Shown here piece after piece: positions 1 to 8,449 of a DNA stretch of 64,000 bases. The stretch is from Reichenbachiella agarivorans. GTDB lineage: Bacteria; Bacteroidota; Bacteroidia; Cytophagales; Cyclobacteriaceae. Made by a program: the position numbers and the translations under genes. The notes beneath the pieces were generated by a model. The model made no database searches. It was not told the DNA's origin and saw only the letters and a list, made by a program, of their open reading frames with translations. The stretch is taken from NCBI RefSeq assembly GCF_025502585.1, contig NZ_CP106679.1:3813501-3877500 (forward strand). Direction: 5' to 3'. Position 1 is the first letter of the stretch. Every line of letters starts with the position of its first letter.

Positions 1-1016
1 GGATGTCCAAACCATGGCTTGAAACCTGTGGCGCTATATATCATCAGAAAAACAAATAAGAAAGCAGAAAGCCATAGCCCCCTATTATTCCATTGATTAT
101 AAATTTCATTTTTGTACTTATCTAATACAATACTCTTAGAAACCACATAAGAAATCCATCTCCAAAATATAGCAGGAATCAAAGGAATCCAGATGATCAT
201 CCCCAAGAACGGAAAGGTTCCTAACTCCATAAAACAGAAAAGCCCCAAATGAAAACTCATGAAAGACAAAACCAAAACCGAACGAATCCATCCGTTCTTT
301 CTTGGAATCAACAAGCCTAGCCAAAGGACACGCTCCAGAAACAAAGTGAGATAATTGAGCAACCACAAAATCCAAGGATAGTACAATAAATAGATTGCAC
401 TGGACTTGGCATAAGTGTGCAAATTCAATGCATAATAAATCCCCAAACCATCAAAGTTCCAGGTACCATTGTTTTTAGAAAATCCAGAAATTGAATAGAG
501 CAAAATCAATTGCAACAAGTACACCGCCACCCATGGCGAACTATAGGACGAAAACTTCTGACCTTCTGACTGTACCTTTCTGCTGTCTAAAGAAAAGTAA
601 GAAGACAAAGGCAGGAATATCGAGATGAACAATACACAGGCCAACAAGAGATCACCAGCATTGTTAACAGCTGGGTTGCGGAGTTGCACTGATGCTGTCA
701 ATACATAAGCTACCACCGTCGCTACTCTGGTATAAAAACCCAGCAACAGCAACAGTGCGGAGACGGCAGATAGACCAAACAAAAAGTACTGCCACTCGAC
801 AGATCCATACCATGCATGGATAGACCAATTGATCCGAGAAATATAGCTTGATGACAACACGCCTAGATCGGAGTAAAACATCTCCACATCCGAAAACCGA
901 ATCCCCAAATCAACACATAGAAATATCCCTAAGAAAATCCTGAACAGCGAGAGTGATCGCAAATCCAAGGTACAAATATCCAACAAAGCAGTTCTAACTA
1001 ACTGAGTCAAACGCAT
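1..1016 (-). CDS. HTTM-domain membrane protein, 3' end outside window
   Basis: Open frame on the minus strand from an ATG at 1016 to the window edge: 338 codons with no stop, so the C-terminus is missing. The translation is very hydrophobic with repeated membrane segments (for example around FRIFLGIFLCVDLGIRF near residue 27, then LFGLSAVSALLLLLGFYTRVA and LLLACVLFISIFLPL). The segment FSKNNGTWNFDGLGIYYAL, followed by a helix ending FLERVLWLGL, resembles the HTTM (vitamin K-dependent gamma-carboxylase-like) family of Bacteroidota. Those proteins have many membrane helices, and most bacterial members have no assigned reaction. It lies downstream of trpA with 115 bp between and has its own candidate promoter, so it is probably not part of the trp operon. 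Family call is from recognition of sequence pattern only. Confidence 0.75.
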   Translation of the reverse strand, partial: MRLTQLVRTALLDICTLDLRSLSLFRIFLGIFLCVDLGIRFSDVEMFYSDLGVLSSSYISRINWSIHAWYGSVEWQYFLFGLSAVSALLLLLGFYTRVATVVAYVLTASVQLRNPAVNNAGDLLLACVLFISIFLPLSSYFSLDSRKVQSEGQKFSSYSSPWVAVYLLQLILLYSISGFSKNNGTWNFDGLGIYYALNLHTYAKSSAIYLLYYPWILWLLNYLTLFLERVLWLGLLIPRKNGWIRSVLVLSFMSFHLGLFCFMELGTFPFLGMIIWIPLIPAIFWRWISYVVSKSIVLDKYKNEIYNQWNNRGLWLSAFLFVFLMIYSATGFKPWFGH

Positions 1017-1067
1017 GGTTCAGGGTAATTCTAAGAGTTTCAAATCAATCTAAACTTATTATAAAAA

Positions 1068-1095
1068 CAAACATATCTAACTAACTGAATTACAA
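1068..1095 (-). promoter_or_regulatory. Candidate Bacteroidota promoter for the HTTM gene
   Basis: On the minus strand a TATGTTTG box (1068-1075) matches the TAnnTTTG -7 consensus of the Bacteroidota primary sigma factor. A TTG (1093-1095) lies 17 nt upstream. The gene start is about 50 nt downstream. Confidence 0.45.
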
Positions 1096-1131
1096 TTATT
1101 ATAACCACAATTTTTAGACCAAACTAAAAAG

Positions 1132-1908
1132 CTATTTTTGGAATTGAAGCATGAAATCCGCTGTAGCTTGTACTGCGTCTTCTTGCTCCACAACGGCCTT
1201 AACAAATGCACTCCCTATGATACCTCCTTTTGAGAATTGAGTCACCTGATCAAAGGATTCCTTATCCTTAATACCAAAACCCGTAATCAAAGGGTTTTTC
1301 AAATCCATTGCCTTCAGGCGACTGGCAAATGCCTCAAAATCCTGACTAAAATTTTGGTTCACTCCTGTTGTGGCGGCAGACGAAACCATGTAAATAAAGC
1401 TATCGGTATGTTCGTCAATTAAGCGAATTCTAGCGTCCGTAGAGGATGGTGTAATCAAGATAATATTCCTCAAACCATAGCTCTCCACGACACCTTTGTA
1501 TTCACGGATATACTCCTCCACAGGGAGATCAGGTATGATCAATCCATCCACATCAATCCCTTTGCATTTTTGACAGAACCGCTCAAAACCATATTGGATA
1601 ATAGGGTTCAGTGAACTCATCATAATCAGTGGGATTGACACCGTCTTGCGAACATCCTTCAACTGATCAAAAAGCAACTGAACGGACATGCCATTTTCTA
1701 ATGCCACCGTGTTGCTATATTGGATCGTAGGACCGTCAGCGATTGGGTCAGAAAAGGGCACCCCTATCTCTATCATATCCGCTCCCGATTGCTCTAGCTG
1801 TTTCAGTACTTTCATGGTATCATCCAATTTTGGATAACCTGCAGTAAAGTAGATTGAGAGTATATTATCTTTAGAATCTAAAGTCGTGTTAATTCTATTC
1901 TTCATCAC
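1132..1908 (-). CDS. trpA: Tryptophan synthase alpha subunit
   Basis: 258 residues, the usual TrpA length. It cleaves indole-3-glycerol phosphate to indole and glyceraldehyde 3-phosphate in the alpha2beta2 tryptophan synthase complex, in the cytoplasm. The catalytic segment MIEIGVPFSDPIADGP (residues 45-60) carries the conserved Glu and Asp, and the phosphate-binding region GFGIKDKESF lies near residue 210. It is the last gene of the trp operon and starts 19 bp after trpB. Two adjacent Met codons (MMKN) are possible starts; the first is kept. No rho-independent terminator is obvious directly after it. Confidence 0.97.
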   Translation of the reverse strand: MMKNRINTTLDSKDNILSIYFTAGYPKLDDTMKVLKQLEQSGADMIEIGVPFSDPIADGPTIQYSNTVALENGMSVQLLFDQLKDVRKTVSIPLIMMSSLNPIIQYGFERFCQKCKGIDVDGLIIPDLPVEEYIREYKGVVESYGLRNIILITPSSTDARIRLIDEHTDSFIYMVSSAATTGVNQNFSQDFEAFASRLKAMDLKNPLITGFGIKDKESFDQVTQFSKGGIIGSAFVKAVVEQEDAVQATADFMLQFQK

Positions 1909-1927
1909 TTGTTTGGTTAATATGGTT

Positions 1928-3109
1928 TTACAAATAGGTCAGGTAAGTCTCCAAGTCCTTATCTCCTCTACCAGAGAGATTGACTACCACATGTTTATCC
2001 TTGCCAAACTTCACCTTATCTAATACAGCCAAGGCATGTGCTGATTCCACTGCTGGAATGATACCTTCCAATTTGCACAATTCTAAGCCAGCTTTCATCG
2101 CATCTTCATCCGTAATGGCTTGGTACTCTACCCTACCCGTCTCGAACCAATGCGCCAAAGCTGGTCCAATCCCAGGGTAATCTAGACCTGCAGAAATCGA
2201 ATGTGGCTCCACTACCTGTCCGTCAGCCGTCTGCATAAACAGCGTCTTGCTGCCATGCAAAATCCCGCTCACACCTTTGAAAGTAGCAGCTGCCGTGTAG
2301 CCAGATTCCAAACCCTTTCCTGCCGCCTCAGCTGCGATCAATTGCACACTGTCTTCCTCCAAGAAATGATAGAAAGCACCCGCTGCATTGCTCCCCCCAC
2401 CGACACAAGCGATGACCGTATCTGGCAACTCTGAACCAGTCTTTTCTTTGAGCTGTTTGCGCACCTCTTCACTGATCACAGATTGGAATCTCGCTACCAT
2501 GTCTGGATAAGGATGTGGGCCCACCACAGACCCAATAATGTAGTGCGTATCAAAGGGGTTGGCGATCCAATACCGCATCGCTTCGTTGGTCGCATCTTTG
2601 AGCGTTTTAGACCCAGATGATACGGGTACAACCTGCGCCCCAAGCATCTTCATACGACCCACATTTGGCGCCTGTCTCTTGACATCCAGCTCCCCCATAA
2701 AGACGACACACTCCAAGCCCATCAAGGCACAAGCAGTGGCTGTCGCCACGCCGTGTTGACCCGCTCCTGTCTCAGCGATAATCCTATGTTTGCCTAGCTT
2801 CTTAGCCAGAATAATTTGCCCCAAAGAATTGTTGATTTTGTGTGCTCCTGTATGGTTGAGATCTTCTCTCTTGAGGTACACATTCGTGTCGTATTTCTCA
2901 GACAAACGAGTCGCCAAATACAAGGGACTTGGTCGTCCGACATAGTCTTTGAGCAGCTTATCAAATTCATTTTTGAACTCTTCCGTTCCTACGATTTCTT
3001 CATACCTCTCCTGTAGTTCTGCCACGTTGGCCTGCATCATTTCAGGGATAAACGCACCTCCGAAACTCCCAAAGTAGCCTCTTTCATCTGGCCTTAGACT
3101 CGTTTTCAT
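1928..3109 (-). CDS. trpB: Tryptophan synthase beta subunit
   Basis: 393 residues, full length. It condenses indole with L-serine to make tryptophan using pyridoxal phosphate. The PLP lysine lies in HTGAHKINN (about residue 91), the phosphate-binding glycine loop is GGGSNAAG, and [10 protein letters not shown] is at the C-terminus. It belongs to the TrpB1 type that partners TrpA: no long N-terminal extension and an adjacent trpA. Its ATG overlaps the trpF stop by 4 bp (ATGA), which suggests translational coupling. Confidence 0.98.
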   Translation of the reverse strand: MKTSLRPDERGYFGSFGGAFIPEMMQANVAELQERYEEIVGTEEFKNEFDKLLKDYVGRPSPLYLATRLSEKYDTNVYLKREDLNHTGAHKINNSLGQIILAKKLGKHRIIAETGAGQHGVATATACALMGLECVVFMGELDVKRQAPNVGRMKMLGAQVVPVSSGSKTLKDATNEAMRYWIANPFDTHYIIGSVVGPHPYPDMVARFQSVISEEVRKQLKEKTGSELPDTVIACVGGGSNAAGAFYHFLEEDSVQLIAAEAAGKGLESGYTAAATFKGVSGILHGSKTLFMQTADGQVVEPHSISAGLDYPGIGPALAHWFETGRVEYQAITDEDAMKAGLELCKLEGIIPAVESAHALAVLDKVKFGKDKHVVVNLSGRGDKDLETYLTYL

Positions 3110-3735
3110 ATTTCTTCTTGGTTCTTGATTTCCATTATAAATTCATTCAACAGTTCCGCGTTTTTCAATCCGGGTTCTATCTCAAATCGACTATTCACAT
3201 CCACAGCCAACAGCTGAGGGTGCTTGATATTTTTGATTGCAGCAGCGTCCTCTCGACCGATCCCACCACTCAACACAAATGGCTTTTCGAGAGTATATTG
3301 ATTCAGCACAGACCAGTCAAACTTCACTCCATTGCCACCATGGTCTGCACCTTTGGTATCGAATAAAAATGCATCCACACTATCCATGTAAGATTCCAGA
3401 TTCGCTGGTAAAGTATCATATACAGGAAATGCCTTCCAAACAACATAACCTGCCTGCTGCACTGCCAAACAATCTGCTTGTGATTCTGCACCATGTAGTT
3501 GAATCACATCCAAACCATACTCCTTGGCTGTCGCTAATATTTGCTCTACAGTCTCATCTACAAACACCCCTACTTTCTTCTGACTGACCTGACCCATTGC
3601 TTCTCTGGTCACATCGCCTGCTACAAAATTTCTTTTCGATTTGTGATAGAAAATAAAACCTATATAATCTACAGCGGTAGACTCAAGTTCTTCCAGGTTG
3701 TGCAATGTCCGAATGCCACAAATTTTTACTTGCAT
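3106..3735 (-). CDS. trpF: Phosphoribosylanthranilate isomerase
   Basis: 209 residues. It performs the Amadori rearrangement of phosphoribosylanthranilate to CdRP, the step before TrpC. The N-terminal VKICGIRT carries the catalytic Cys, and QLHGAES, FDTKG (catalytic Asp near residue 126) and LSGGIG (phosphate binding) follow in the expected order of a TIM barrel. It is a separate gene rather than a trpC-trpF fusion. Its ATG overlaps the last base of the trpC stop (TGATG) and its stop overlaps the trpB start, so the middle of the operon is tightly coupled. Confidence 0.97.
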   Translation of the reverse strand: MQVKICGIRTLHNLEELESTAVDYIGFIFYHKSKRNFVAGDVTREAMGQVSQKKVGVFVDETVEQILATAKEYGLDVIQLHGAESQADCLAVQQAGYVVWKAFPVYDTLPANLESYMDSVDAFLFDTKGADHGGNGVKFDWSVLNQYTLEKPFVLSGGIGREDAAAIKNIKHPQLLAVDVNSRFEIEPGLKNAELLNEFIMEIKNQEEI

Positions 3736-4523
3736 CAGACGAGTTCTTCGGTCATGAATTTCTTCAACTCTGCGGCTGGATCATCGTGTTTCATGAACTG
3801 CTCCCCGATCAAAAACCCTTTGTATCCAGCAGCTGTCAATGTCACCATATCCTGTGTAGTAGAGATTCCACTTTCGGAGATTTTCAATTGCTCTTTGGGC
3901 AAGATTTCTGACAAATCAAGGGAATTCTGGATCGTCGTTTTGAAGCGCTTTAAATCACGGTTATTCACTCCTAAAATATCCACTTCAGGAATATAAGTCT
4001 GATTGAACTCGTCCTCATTGTGAATCTCCAACAGGACTTCCAGTCCCAGATCATGTGCTACTTTGGTAAAATGCGTGATTTGATCTTTGGTCAATATCGC
4101 CGCAATCAGCAACATCAAGTCTGCTCCGACTGCTTTCGTTTTGTATATCTGATACTCATCAATGATAAAATCCTTGCGTAGAATAGGGCAAGTCACATGA
4201 GGTCTGGCTCGTTGCAAGTCCTCTATCGTTCCTCCAAAAAACGGTTCGTCAGTCAAGATAGAAACTGCCGAAGCACCTGCCTCACAGTAGCCCTTCGTTA
4301 CTTTGACCACATCTACACGATCATTGATCACTCCTTTTGACGGGGACTGACGTTTGAACTCCGAGATGATACCTGGCAGCACGGAGCTTTTCAATCGCTG
4401 CGCCGTAGACAAGGTCTGTCTCGAAAACGCAGGCATTTTGGTCAATTGGTCGATCGAAAACATCGTCTTTTGTGCTGACACCTCCTTGAGCTTTTCAGCC
4501 ACGATCTTATCTAAAACATTCAT
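3735..4523 (-). CDS. trpC: Indole-3-glycerol phosphate synthase
   Basis: 262 residues. It decarboxylates and closes the ring of CdRP to give indole-3-glycerol phosphate. It shows ISEFKRQSPSKG (Lys of the substrate-binding beta1 strand, about residue 53), AVSILTDEPFFGG, ILRKDFIIDEYQIY (catalytic Lys), LLEIHNEDE, GVNNRDLKRF and SESGIST, all in family order. It overlaps the trpD stop by 4 bp (ATGA) and the trpF start by 1 bp. Confidence 0.97.
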   Translation of the reverse strand: MNVLDKIVAEKLKEVSAQKTMFSIDQLTKMPAFSRQTLSTAQRLKSSVLPGIISEFKRQSPSKGVINDRVDVVKVTKGYCEAGASAVSILTDEPFFGGTIEDLQRARPHVTCPILRKDFIIDEYQIYKTKAVGADLMLLIAAILTKDQITHFTKVAHDLGLEVLLEIHNEDEFNQTYIPEVDILGVNNRDLKRFKTTIQNSLDLSEILPKEQLKISESGISTTQDMVTLTAAGYKGFLIGEQFMKHDDPAAELKKFMTEELV

Positions 4524-5515
4524 TTCTTTACTTCTAAAAATTTCTTAAAACTCCTCAGTGCTGCTCCAGACGCTATCGATTCTTGGGCTTTGGCTATCCC
4601 CTCTTCAAATGAGGCCAATCCCTGCGCCATATAGAGCGCCAACCCAGCATTCGCGAGTACTACGCTGGTTTGGGCTGTAGTTGCCTCTCCCTTCAAGACT
4701 GACATGAATATCTTCGCAGAATCCTCTACCGTCTCTCCTCCATAAATCTCCTCTGCATGGATGAGCTGCAGACCAATGGATTTTGGTGAATAGGTCTTAA
4801 TATCATCCTTGGTATAGACGCTAAAATCACCTGTGAGTGAAATCTCATCATACCCATCCAGTGCATGTACGATTGCACAATCCTTTCCTTCGGCAGCATG
4901 TACTTCCTGATACAATCGGGCTACTTCCAAATTATATACTCCCATCAATTGCTTGGCAGGTCTACTGGGGTTGACCAAAGGCCCAAGCATGTTGAAAAAA
5001 GTCTTTAGACCGAGCTCCTTGCGTACTGGAGCCATATTTTTCATCGCGGGATGAAACAGGGGCGCATGCAAAAAACAGATCCCTGCCTGCTCCATACTGC
5101 GCTGCAGTACAGACTCCTCTGACGGGAATTCATATCCGAAATATTGAAGCAAATTGGACGAACCGCAGTTGGACGACACCCCATTGTTGCCATGTTTAGA
5201 TACAGCTTGTCCTGCACCTGCCACCACAAAGGATGAGGTTGTAGAAATATTGAAGGTATCCTTGCCGTCACCACCCGTGCCACACATATCCATGGCATCA
5301 AAATCACTTAAATCAATACCGTGACAGAGTGAGAGCATGGCGTCTTTGAACCCAGCCAATTCATGCGCTTGTATCCCTCGCATCATGAATACAGTCAAGA
5401 AGGCCGCCATCTGACTAGAATTGTATTCACCTTGAGCCAGTTTGACCAAGGTAGACTGTGCTTCATTTTGGGTCAAAATATAACCCTCCGTTAGCTTTTG
5501 TAAAATTTCTTTCAT
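4520..5515 (-). CDS. trpD: Anthranilate phosphoribosyltransferase
   Basis: 331 residues. It transfers phosphoribose from PRPP to anthranilate. The PRPP-binding loop MCGTGGDGKDTFNIST (about residues 77-92), the KHGNNGVSS motif near 107-115 and NMLGPLVNPSRP are diagnostic. It stands alone and is not fused to trpG as in enterobacteria. It is separated from trpG by about 105 bp that holds a hairpin-forming repeat; the rest of the operon is overlapping, so this is the only gap in the trpE-B run. Confidence 0.97.
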   Translation of the reverse strand: MKEILQKLTEGYILTQNEAQSTLVKLAQGEYNSSQMAAFLTVFMMRGIQAHELAGFKDAMLSLCHGIDLSDFDAMDMCGTGGDGKDTFNISTTSSFVVAGAGQAVSKHGNNGVSSNCGSSNLLQYFGYEFPSEESVLQRSMEQAGICFLHAPLFHPAMKNMAPVRKELGLKTFFNMLGPLVNPSRPAKQLMGVYNLEVARLYQEVHAAEGKDCAIVHALDGYDEISLTGDFSVYTKDDIKTYSPKSIGLQLIHAEEIYGGETVEDSAKIFMSVLKGEATTAQTSVVLANAGLALYMAQGLASFEEGIAKAQESIASGAALRSFKKFLEVKK

Positions 5516-5530
5516 CTCTTTTTTATTAAC

Positions 5531-5619
5531 TAGACGCTAGATATTAGACACTAGGCTTGTCTTGGTTTTTAGTTTTTGAAACTCCCTGTCTAAAATCCAA
5601 ATACTAGAATCTAGCGTCT
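5531..5619. repeat. Intergenic hairpin repeat between trpG and trpD
   Basis: Perfect 10-bp inverted arms AGACGCTAGA (5532-5541) and TCTAGCGTCT (5610-5619) bracket a stretch built of CTAG/TAGAC words. The 18-bp block CTAGATATTAGACACTAG (5537-5554) recurs at 32469-32486 with one mismatch, which points to a dispersed repeat family rather than a simple terminator. It sits inside an operon. Confidence 0.7.
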
Positions 5620-5620
5620 C

Positions 5621-6187
5621 TTAAAGCTTCATCCAATTGTCCATCATCTTGATGCCATGCTCTGTAAGAATCGACTCAGGATGGAATTGCACTCCTCTCA
5701 CTTGATAATCCTTGTGCACCAACGCCATGATCTCCTGATCATCATCCACGGCAGTCACTACAATATCCCCCTGCTGCTTGGGATCCACCGCCCAGCTATG
5801 GTATCTGCATATTTTAAACTGTTTCGGAATATCCTTGAACAACACATCATCAGATTGGACATTCACATTGGTAGCAATCCCGTGTAGAACATTGGGCAGA
5901 TTGTACAATACCCCTCCAAAACACTCGGCTATGGCCTGATGACCGAGACATACACCCAAAATATTCTTGTCTGGTGCGTAAGTTCTGATCGTATCCATGA
6001 GTATCCCACTGTCCTTGGGCAACCCTGGACCTGGCGAGAGCAAAATCCTGTCATACTTCGCTACCTCTGCCAAACTGATCTGATCATTTCTATAAACATC
6101 CAGGTTCTCATCTCCCTCCAGTTCTCTAATGATGTGTACCAGATTGTATGTAAATGAATCGTAATTATCTAATACCAGTGTCTTCAT
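5621..6187 (-). CDS. trpG: Anthranilate synthase glutamine amidotransferase subunit
   Basis: 188 residues, a class I glutamine amidotransferase that supplies ammonia to TrpE. It shows DNYDSFTYNLVH at the N-terminus, LSPGPGLPKD (oxyanion region), the nucleophile Cys in GVCLGHQAIAE (about residue 79) and the His-Glu pair in FHPESILTEHG near the C-terminus. Its start overlaps the trpE stop by 4 bp. In some bacteria the same protein also serves p-aminobenzoate synthesis (PabA); the operon position favours the tryptophan role here. Confidence 0.95.
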   Translation of the reverse strand: MKTLVLDNYDSFTYNLVHIIRELEGDENLDVYRNDQISLAEVAKYDRILLSPGPGLPKDSGILMDTIRTYAPDKNILGVCLGHQAIAECFGGVLYNLPNVLHGIATNVNVQSDDVLFKDIPKQFKICRYHSWAVDPKQQGDIVVTAVDDDQEIMALVHKDYQVRGVQFHPESILTEHGIKMMDNWMKL

Positions 6188-7620
6188 TTTGCTATTATTT
6201 GGGCTTCATTCATACTATTTGCTTTTTCTATGGCTGTTTTGAGTGCGCCTATTTTGTTGTACACTTCTTGCACTTCGCTGTCTGGATTGGACTTAGCTAC
6301 CACTCCCGCTCCCGCTCTAAAATGCAATTGATTGTCTTGACTCAAAAATGATCGGATTAAAATGGCGTGATTGAAATTCCCGTAAAAATCCATGAATCCG
6401 ATCATTCCACCATAATACCCTCTGACGGTACTTTCATAACTATCGATCAAGCCCATCGCACGGTGTTTAGGCGCGCCTGACAAAGTCCCCGCAGGAAAAG
6501 TATCAGCAGCCAAATCTATGGCAGATTTCCCACCCCTCAATACAGTAGTGACTTTTGACACCAAATGAATCACATGGGAGAAAAACTGTATTTCTTTGAA
6601 TTTCACCACTTTGACTTTGTCACCCGAGATGCTCAAGTCATTTCTGGCCAAATCGACCAACATGACATGTTCTGAATTCTCCTTTTCGTCTTCCGAAAGC
6701 GCTTTGGCTGCCAATGTATCCTCTTCGTCATTTCCAGTTCGACGGTAGGTCCCTGCAATAGGGAAAATAGCTGCTTCACCATTGTTCACCTCCAACTGTG
6801 CCTCTGGCGATGAACCAAAGATTCTGAACTTGCCATAATCAAAGTAAAACAAGTATGGTGATGGGTTCACACTGCGTAGCGTTCTGTAAAGAAAGAAATC
6901 ATCCCCTTGATAAGAAGTCTTGAAACTGCGAGACAATACCATCTGAAAGGTATCTCCCAATTGACAGTGTTTGATGGCCTTGAGAACGATATCTCTGTAG
7001 GACTCATCCGTCATATCAGACTCAATCACACCATCTGTGGAGAAGTTAAATTGTGGTGTCTTGAGCGAAAAGATCATCTTTTCCACTTCCTCTATTCCAT
7101 GATCACTCAATACAGGGTCTCCGCTGTTTTCTGTGATAAAAATTTTGTTCCTAAAATGATCAAATGCAATCACGTACTTGAAACAAAAGTACTGCATCAA
7201 TGGGATGCTAAAATTCTTGGTTTTGCCCGCGTCAAACTTGATGTCTTCAAAGCGCTGCACAGCCTCATAACTGGTGTACCCAAATAAACCCGATTTGGTA
7301 AAATATTGTTTCTCATCTTGAGGCTTAAAGCACTCAGAAAATGCAATAAACCGCTCTCTCAGGTTGACACCATCAAGAGTCATTACCGTTTCATCTTCCT
7401 CAGGAAACGATTGATACAGTTTGGAATCTTCTACTCTGAATTCCGCAACAGGCTTAAAGCCTATGTACGAAATACTGCCTTCCTTGGCATGGTAGTCAGA
7501 GCTCTCTAACAAGAAGGAATTGGGGTGCTGCTCTCTCACCCTGAGGTAGATACTGACGGGCGTGAGTAGATCCCCGAGTATCTCTTTGGTTTTGGAATAA
7601 ATCTTTACTTCTTTCATCAA
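6184..7620 (-). CDS. trpE: Anthranilate synthase component I
   Basis: 478 residues. It converts chorismate to anthranilate with TrpG. The N-terminal FLLESSDYHAKEGSISYIGF (about residues 36-55) holds the LLES element of the tryptophan feedback-inhibition site in this family. The C-terminal chorismate-binding core includes FPAGTLSGAPKHRAMGLID and GAGVVAKSNPDSE. First gene of the operon, preceded by a leader peptide and attenuator at 7629-7753. PabB is the main alternative, but LLES and operon context favour TrpE. Confidence 0.96.
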   Translation of the reverse strand: MMKEVKIYSKTKEILGDLLTPVSIYLRVREQHPNSFLLESSDYHAKEGSISYIGFKPVAEFRVEDSKLYQSFPEEDETVMTLDGVNLRERFIAFSECFKPQDEKQYFTKSGLFGYTSYEAVQRFEDIKFDAGKTKNFSIPLMQYFCFKYVIAFDHFRNKIFITENSGDPVLSDHGIEEVEKMIFSLKTPQFNFSTDGVIESDMTDESYRDIVLKAIKHCQLGDTFQMVLSRSFKTSYQGDDFFLYRTLRSVNPSPYLFYFDYGKFRIFGSSPEAQLEVNNGEAAIFPIAGTYRRTGNDEEDTLAAKALSEDEKENSEHVMLVDLARNDLSISGDKVKVVKFKEIQFFSHVIHLVSKVTTVLRGGKSAIDLAADTFPAGTLSGAPKHRAMGLIDSYESTVRGYYGGMIGFMDFYGNFNHAILIRSFLSQDNQLHFRAGAGVVAKSNPDSEVQEVYNKIGALKTAIEKANSMNEAQIIAK

Positions 7621-7628
7621 TTTTTAGC

Positions 7629-7661
7629 AAAAAAAAAGCCCTGACTGTGAACGTCAAGGCT
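7629..7661 (-). terminator. trp attenuator (intrinsic terminator)
   Basis: On the minus strand a 9-bp stem AGCCTTGAC / GTCAGGGCT (one G-U pair, 7-nt loop, plus-strand arms 7653-7661 and 7637-7645) is followed directly by a run of T, ending 9 nt before the trpE start. The loop contains GTTCAC, the exact complement of GTGAAC at 7695-7700 beside the leader-peptide stop, which offers a competing antiterminator pairing. Confidence 0.88.
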
Positions 7662-7696
7662 AATGTGTTATATTTTTAAATACAAACTTCGCGAGT

Positions 7697-7753
7697 TCAC
7701 TTCTGATTAGAAATGATCCACCACCAAGCCATATTTTTGTTTGTCATTTTCAT
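7697..7753 (-). CDS. trpL: trp operon leader peptide (WWW)
   Basis: An 18-codon frame, MKMTNKNMAWWWIISNQK then TGA, with three consecutive TGG codons at 7718-7726. It lies about 75 nt upstream of trpE and 36 nt upstream of the terminator stem. The arrangement is that of ribosome-mediated attenuation: a ribosome stalled at the Trp codons would leave GTGAAC (7695-7700) free to pair with the terminator loop, while a ribosome reaching the stop would cover it and let the terminator form. A second in-frame ATG at 7747 is an alternative start. The candidate promoter ends only 5 nt upstream of the first ATG, so the mRNA may be nearly leaderless. The frame is read directly from the sequence; the regulation is inferred. 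Confidence 0.85.
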   Translation of the reverse strand: MKMTNKNMAWWWIISNQK

Positions 7754-7758
7754 TGGCG

Positions 7759-7788
7759 CAATTATATCACAGCAAATTGAATTTGCAA
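7759..7788 (-). promoter_or_regulatory. Candidate trp operon promoter
   Basis: The minus strand has TTG (7786-7788), a 19-nt spacer and TATAATTG (7759-7766), one mismatch from the Bacteroidota -7 consensus TAnnTTTG at the usual spacing. Transcription would begin at or just before the leader-peptide ATG. Confidence 0.5.
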
Positions 7789-7934
7789 AACAATCCCAGT
7801 TATTTTTATCCACAGACAGAACAAACGATTTGAAACCTCCCTAAATCAAGCAGAAACATTTTATTTGATTTTTAAAACATTTTCGAGAACTTGTAGAAGG
7901 AATTTCTTTAACCCACAAACTAACCTAATCTCAC

Positions 7935-8351
7935 ATGTCTCACATGCCTGACGTCAAAGAGCACCTTAGCCTATTGGTTCGCCTTTCTAAGGTAGACAAC
8001 TTCATCGCAGAGCCTGAAGCTAAGTTGATTCATTATATTGGCTCTCTACATGGCTTGACTGAAGATGATATCGAGATGATCATTGACAATCCGCTCCCAA
8101 TAGCAGAAATGAACACCCTACAAGCCGACACCAAGTTCGAATACCTCTTTAATCTTGTGCAACTGATGAAAGTGGATGGGAAAGTTTTTCAATCCGAAAT
8201 TGACTTTTGTGAAAGAATCGCCATCAAGCTGGGATACAAACCTGCTGTCATCGCGGATTTGTCTGCCTACATATACAGTGATCCCAACATCTCGACGAAC
8301 AGAAACTTCCTCAGAAGTATAGCAGATGAGCACCTTATACCGACAAAATAA
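7935..8351 (+). CDS. TerB-like protein
   Basis: 138 residues, all-helical, soluble, no signal peptide. The pattern of two related halves, LLVRLSKVDNFIAEPEAKLIHYIGSLHGL (residues 13-41) and LVQLMKVDGKVFQSEIDFCERIAIKLGY (about 73-100), with acidic residues in each, is that of the TerB/tellurite-resistance-like fold, probably a metal-binding bundle of unknown task. No other ter genes are nearby, so tellurite resistance should not be assumed. The ATG at 7935 (MSHMPDV) is chosen; the second Met three codons later is possible. It is divergent from the trp operon and convergent with the barrel gene at 8450. Confidence 0.7.
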   Translation: MSHMPDVKEHLSLLVRLSKVDNFIAEPEAKLIHYIGSLHGLTEDDIEMIIDNPLPIAEMNTLQADTKFEYLFNLVQLMKVDGKVFQSEIDFCERIAIKLGYKPAVIADLSAYIYSDPNISTNRNFLRSIADEHLIPTK

Positions 8352-8360
8352 AACCAGAAG

Positions 8361-8447
8361 TCAAGAACCAATACAATCAATCTTGAATCTTGGTTCTTGA
8401 ATCTTGGTTCTTGAATCTTGGTTCTTGAATCTTGGTTCTTGAATCTA
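8361..8447. repeat. 14-bp tandem repeat forming a hairpin with its left edge
   Basis: The unit TCTTGAATCTTGGT starts at 8381, 8395, 8409, 8423 and (partial) 8437. TCAAGAACCA at 8361-8370 is the reverse complement of TGGTTCTTGA found in each repeat junction, so a hairpin can form. It lies between two convergent genes and may act as a bidirectional terminator, or belong to the word-repeat class seen elsewhere in this window. Confidence 0.85.
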
Positions 8448-8449
8448 AT

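Noticed and set aside
136-375. 79-codon frame within the first kilobase
   Set aside because: It lies in another frame of the long minus-strand HTTM gene, which runs off the window edge and has clear membrane-protein character.
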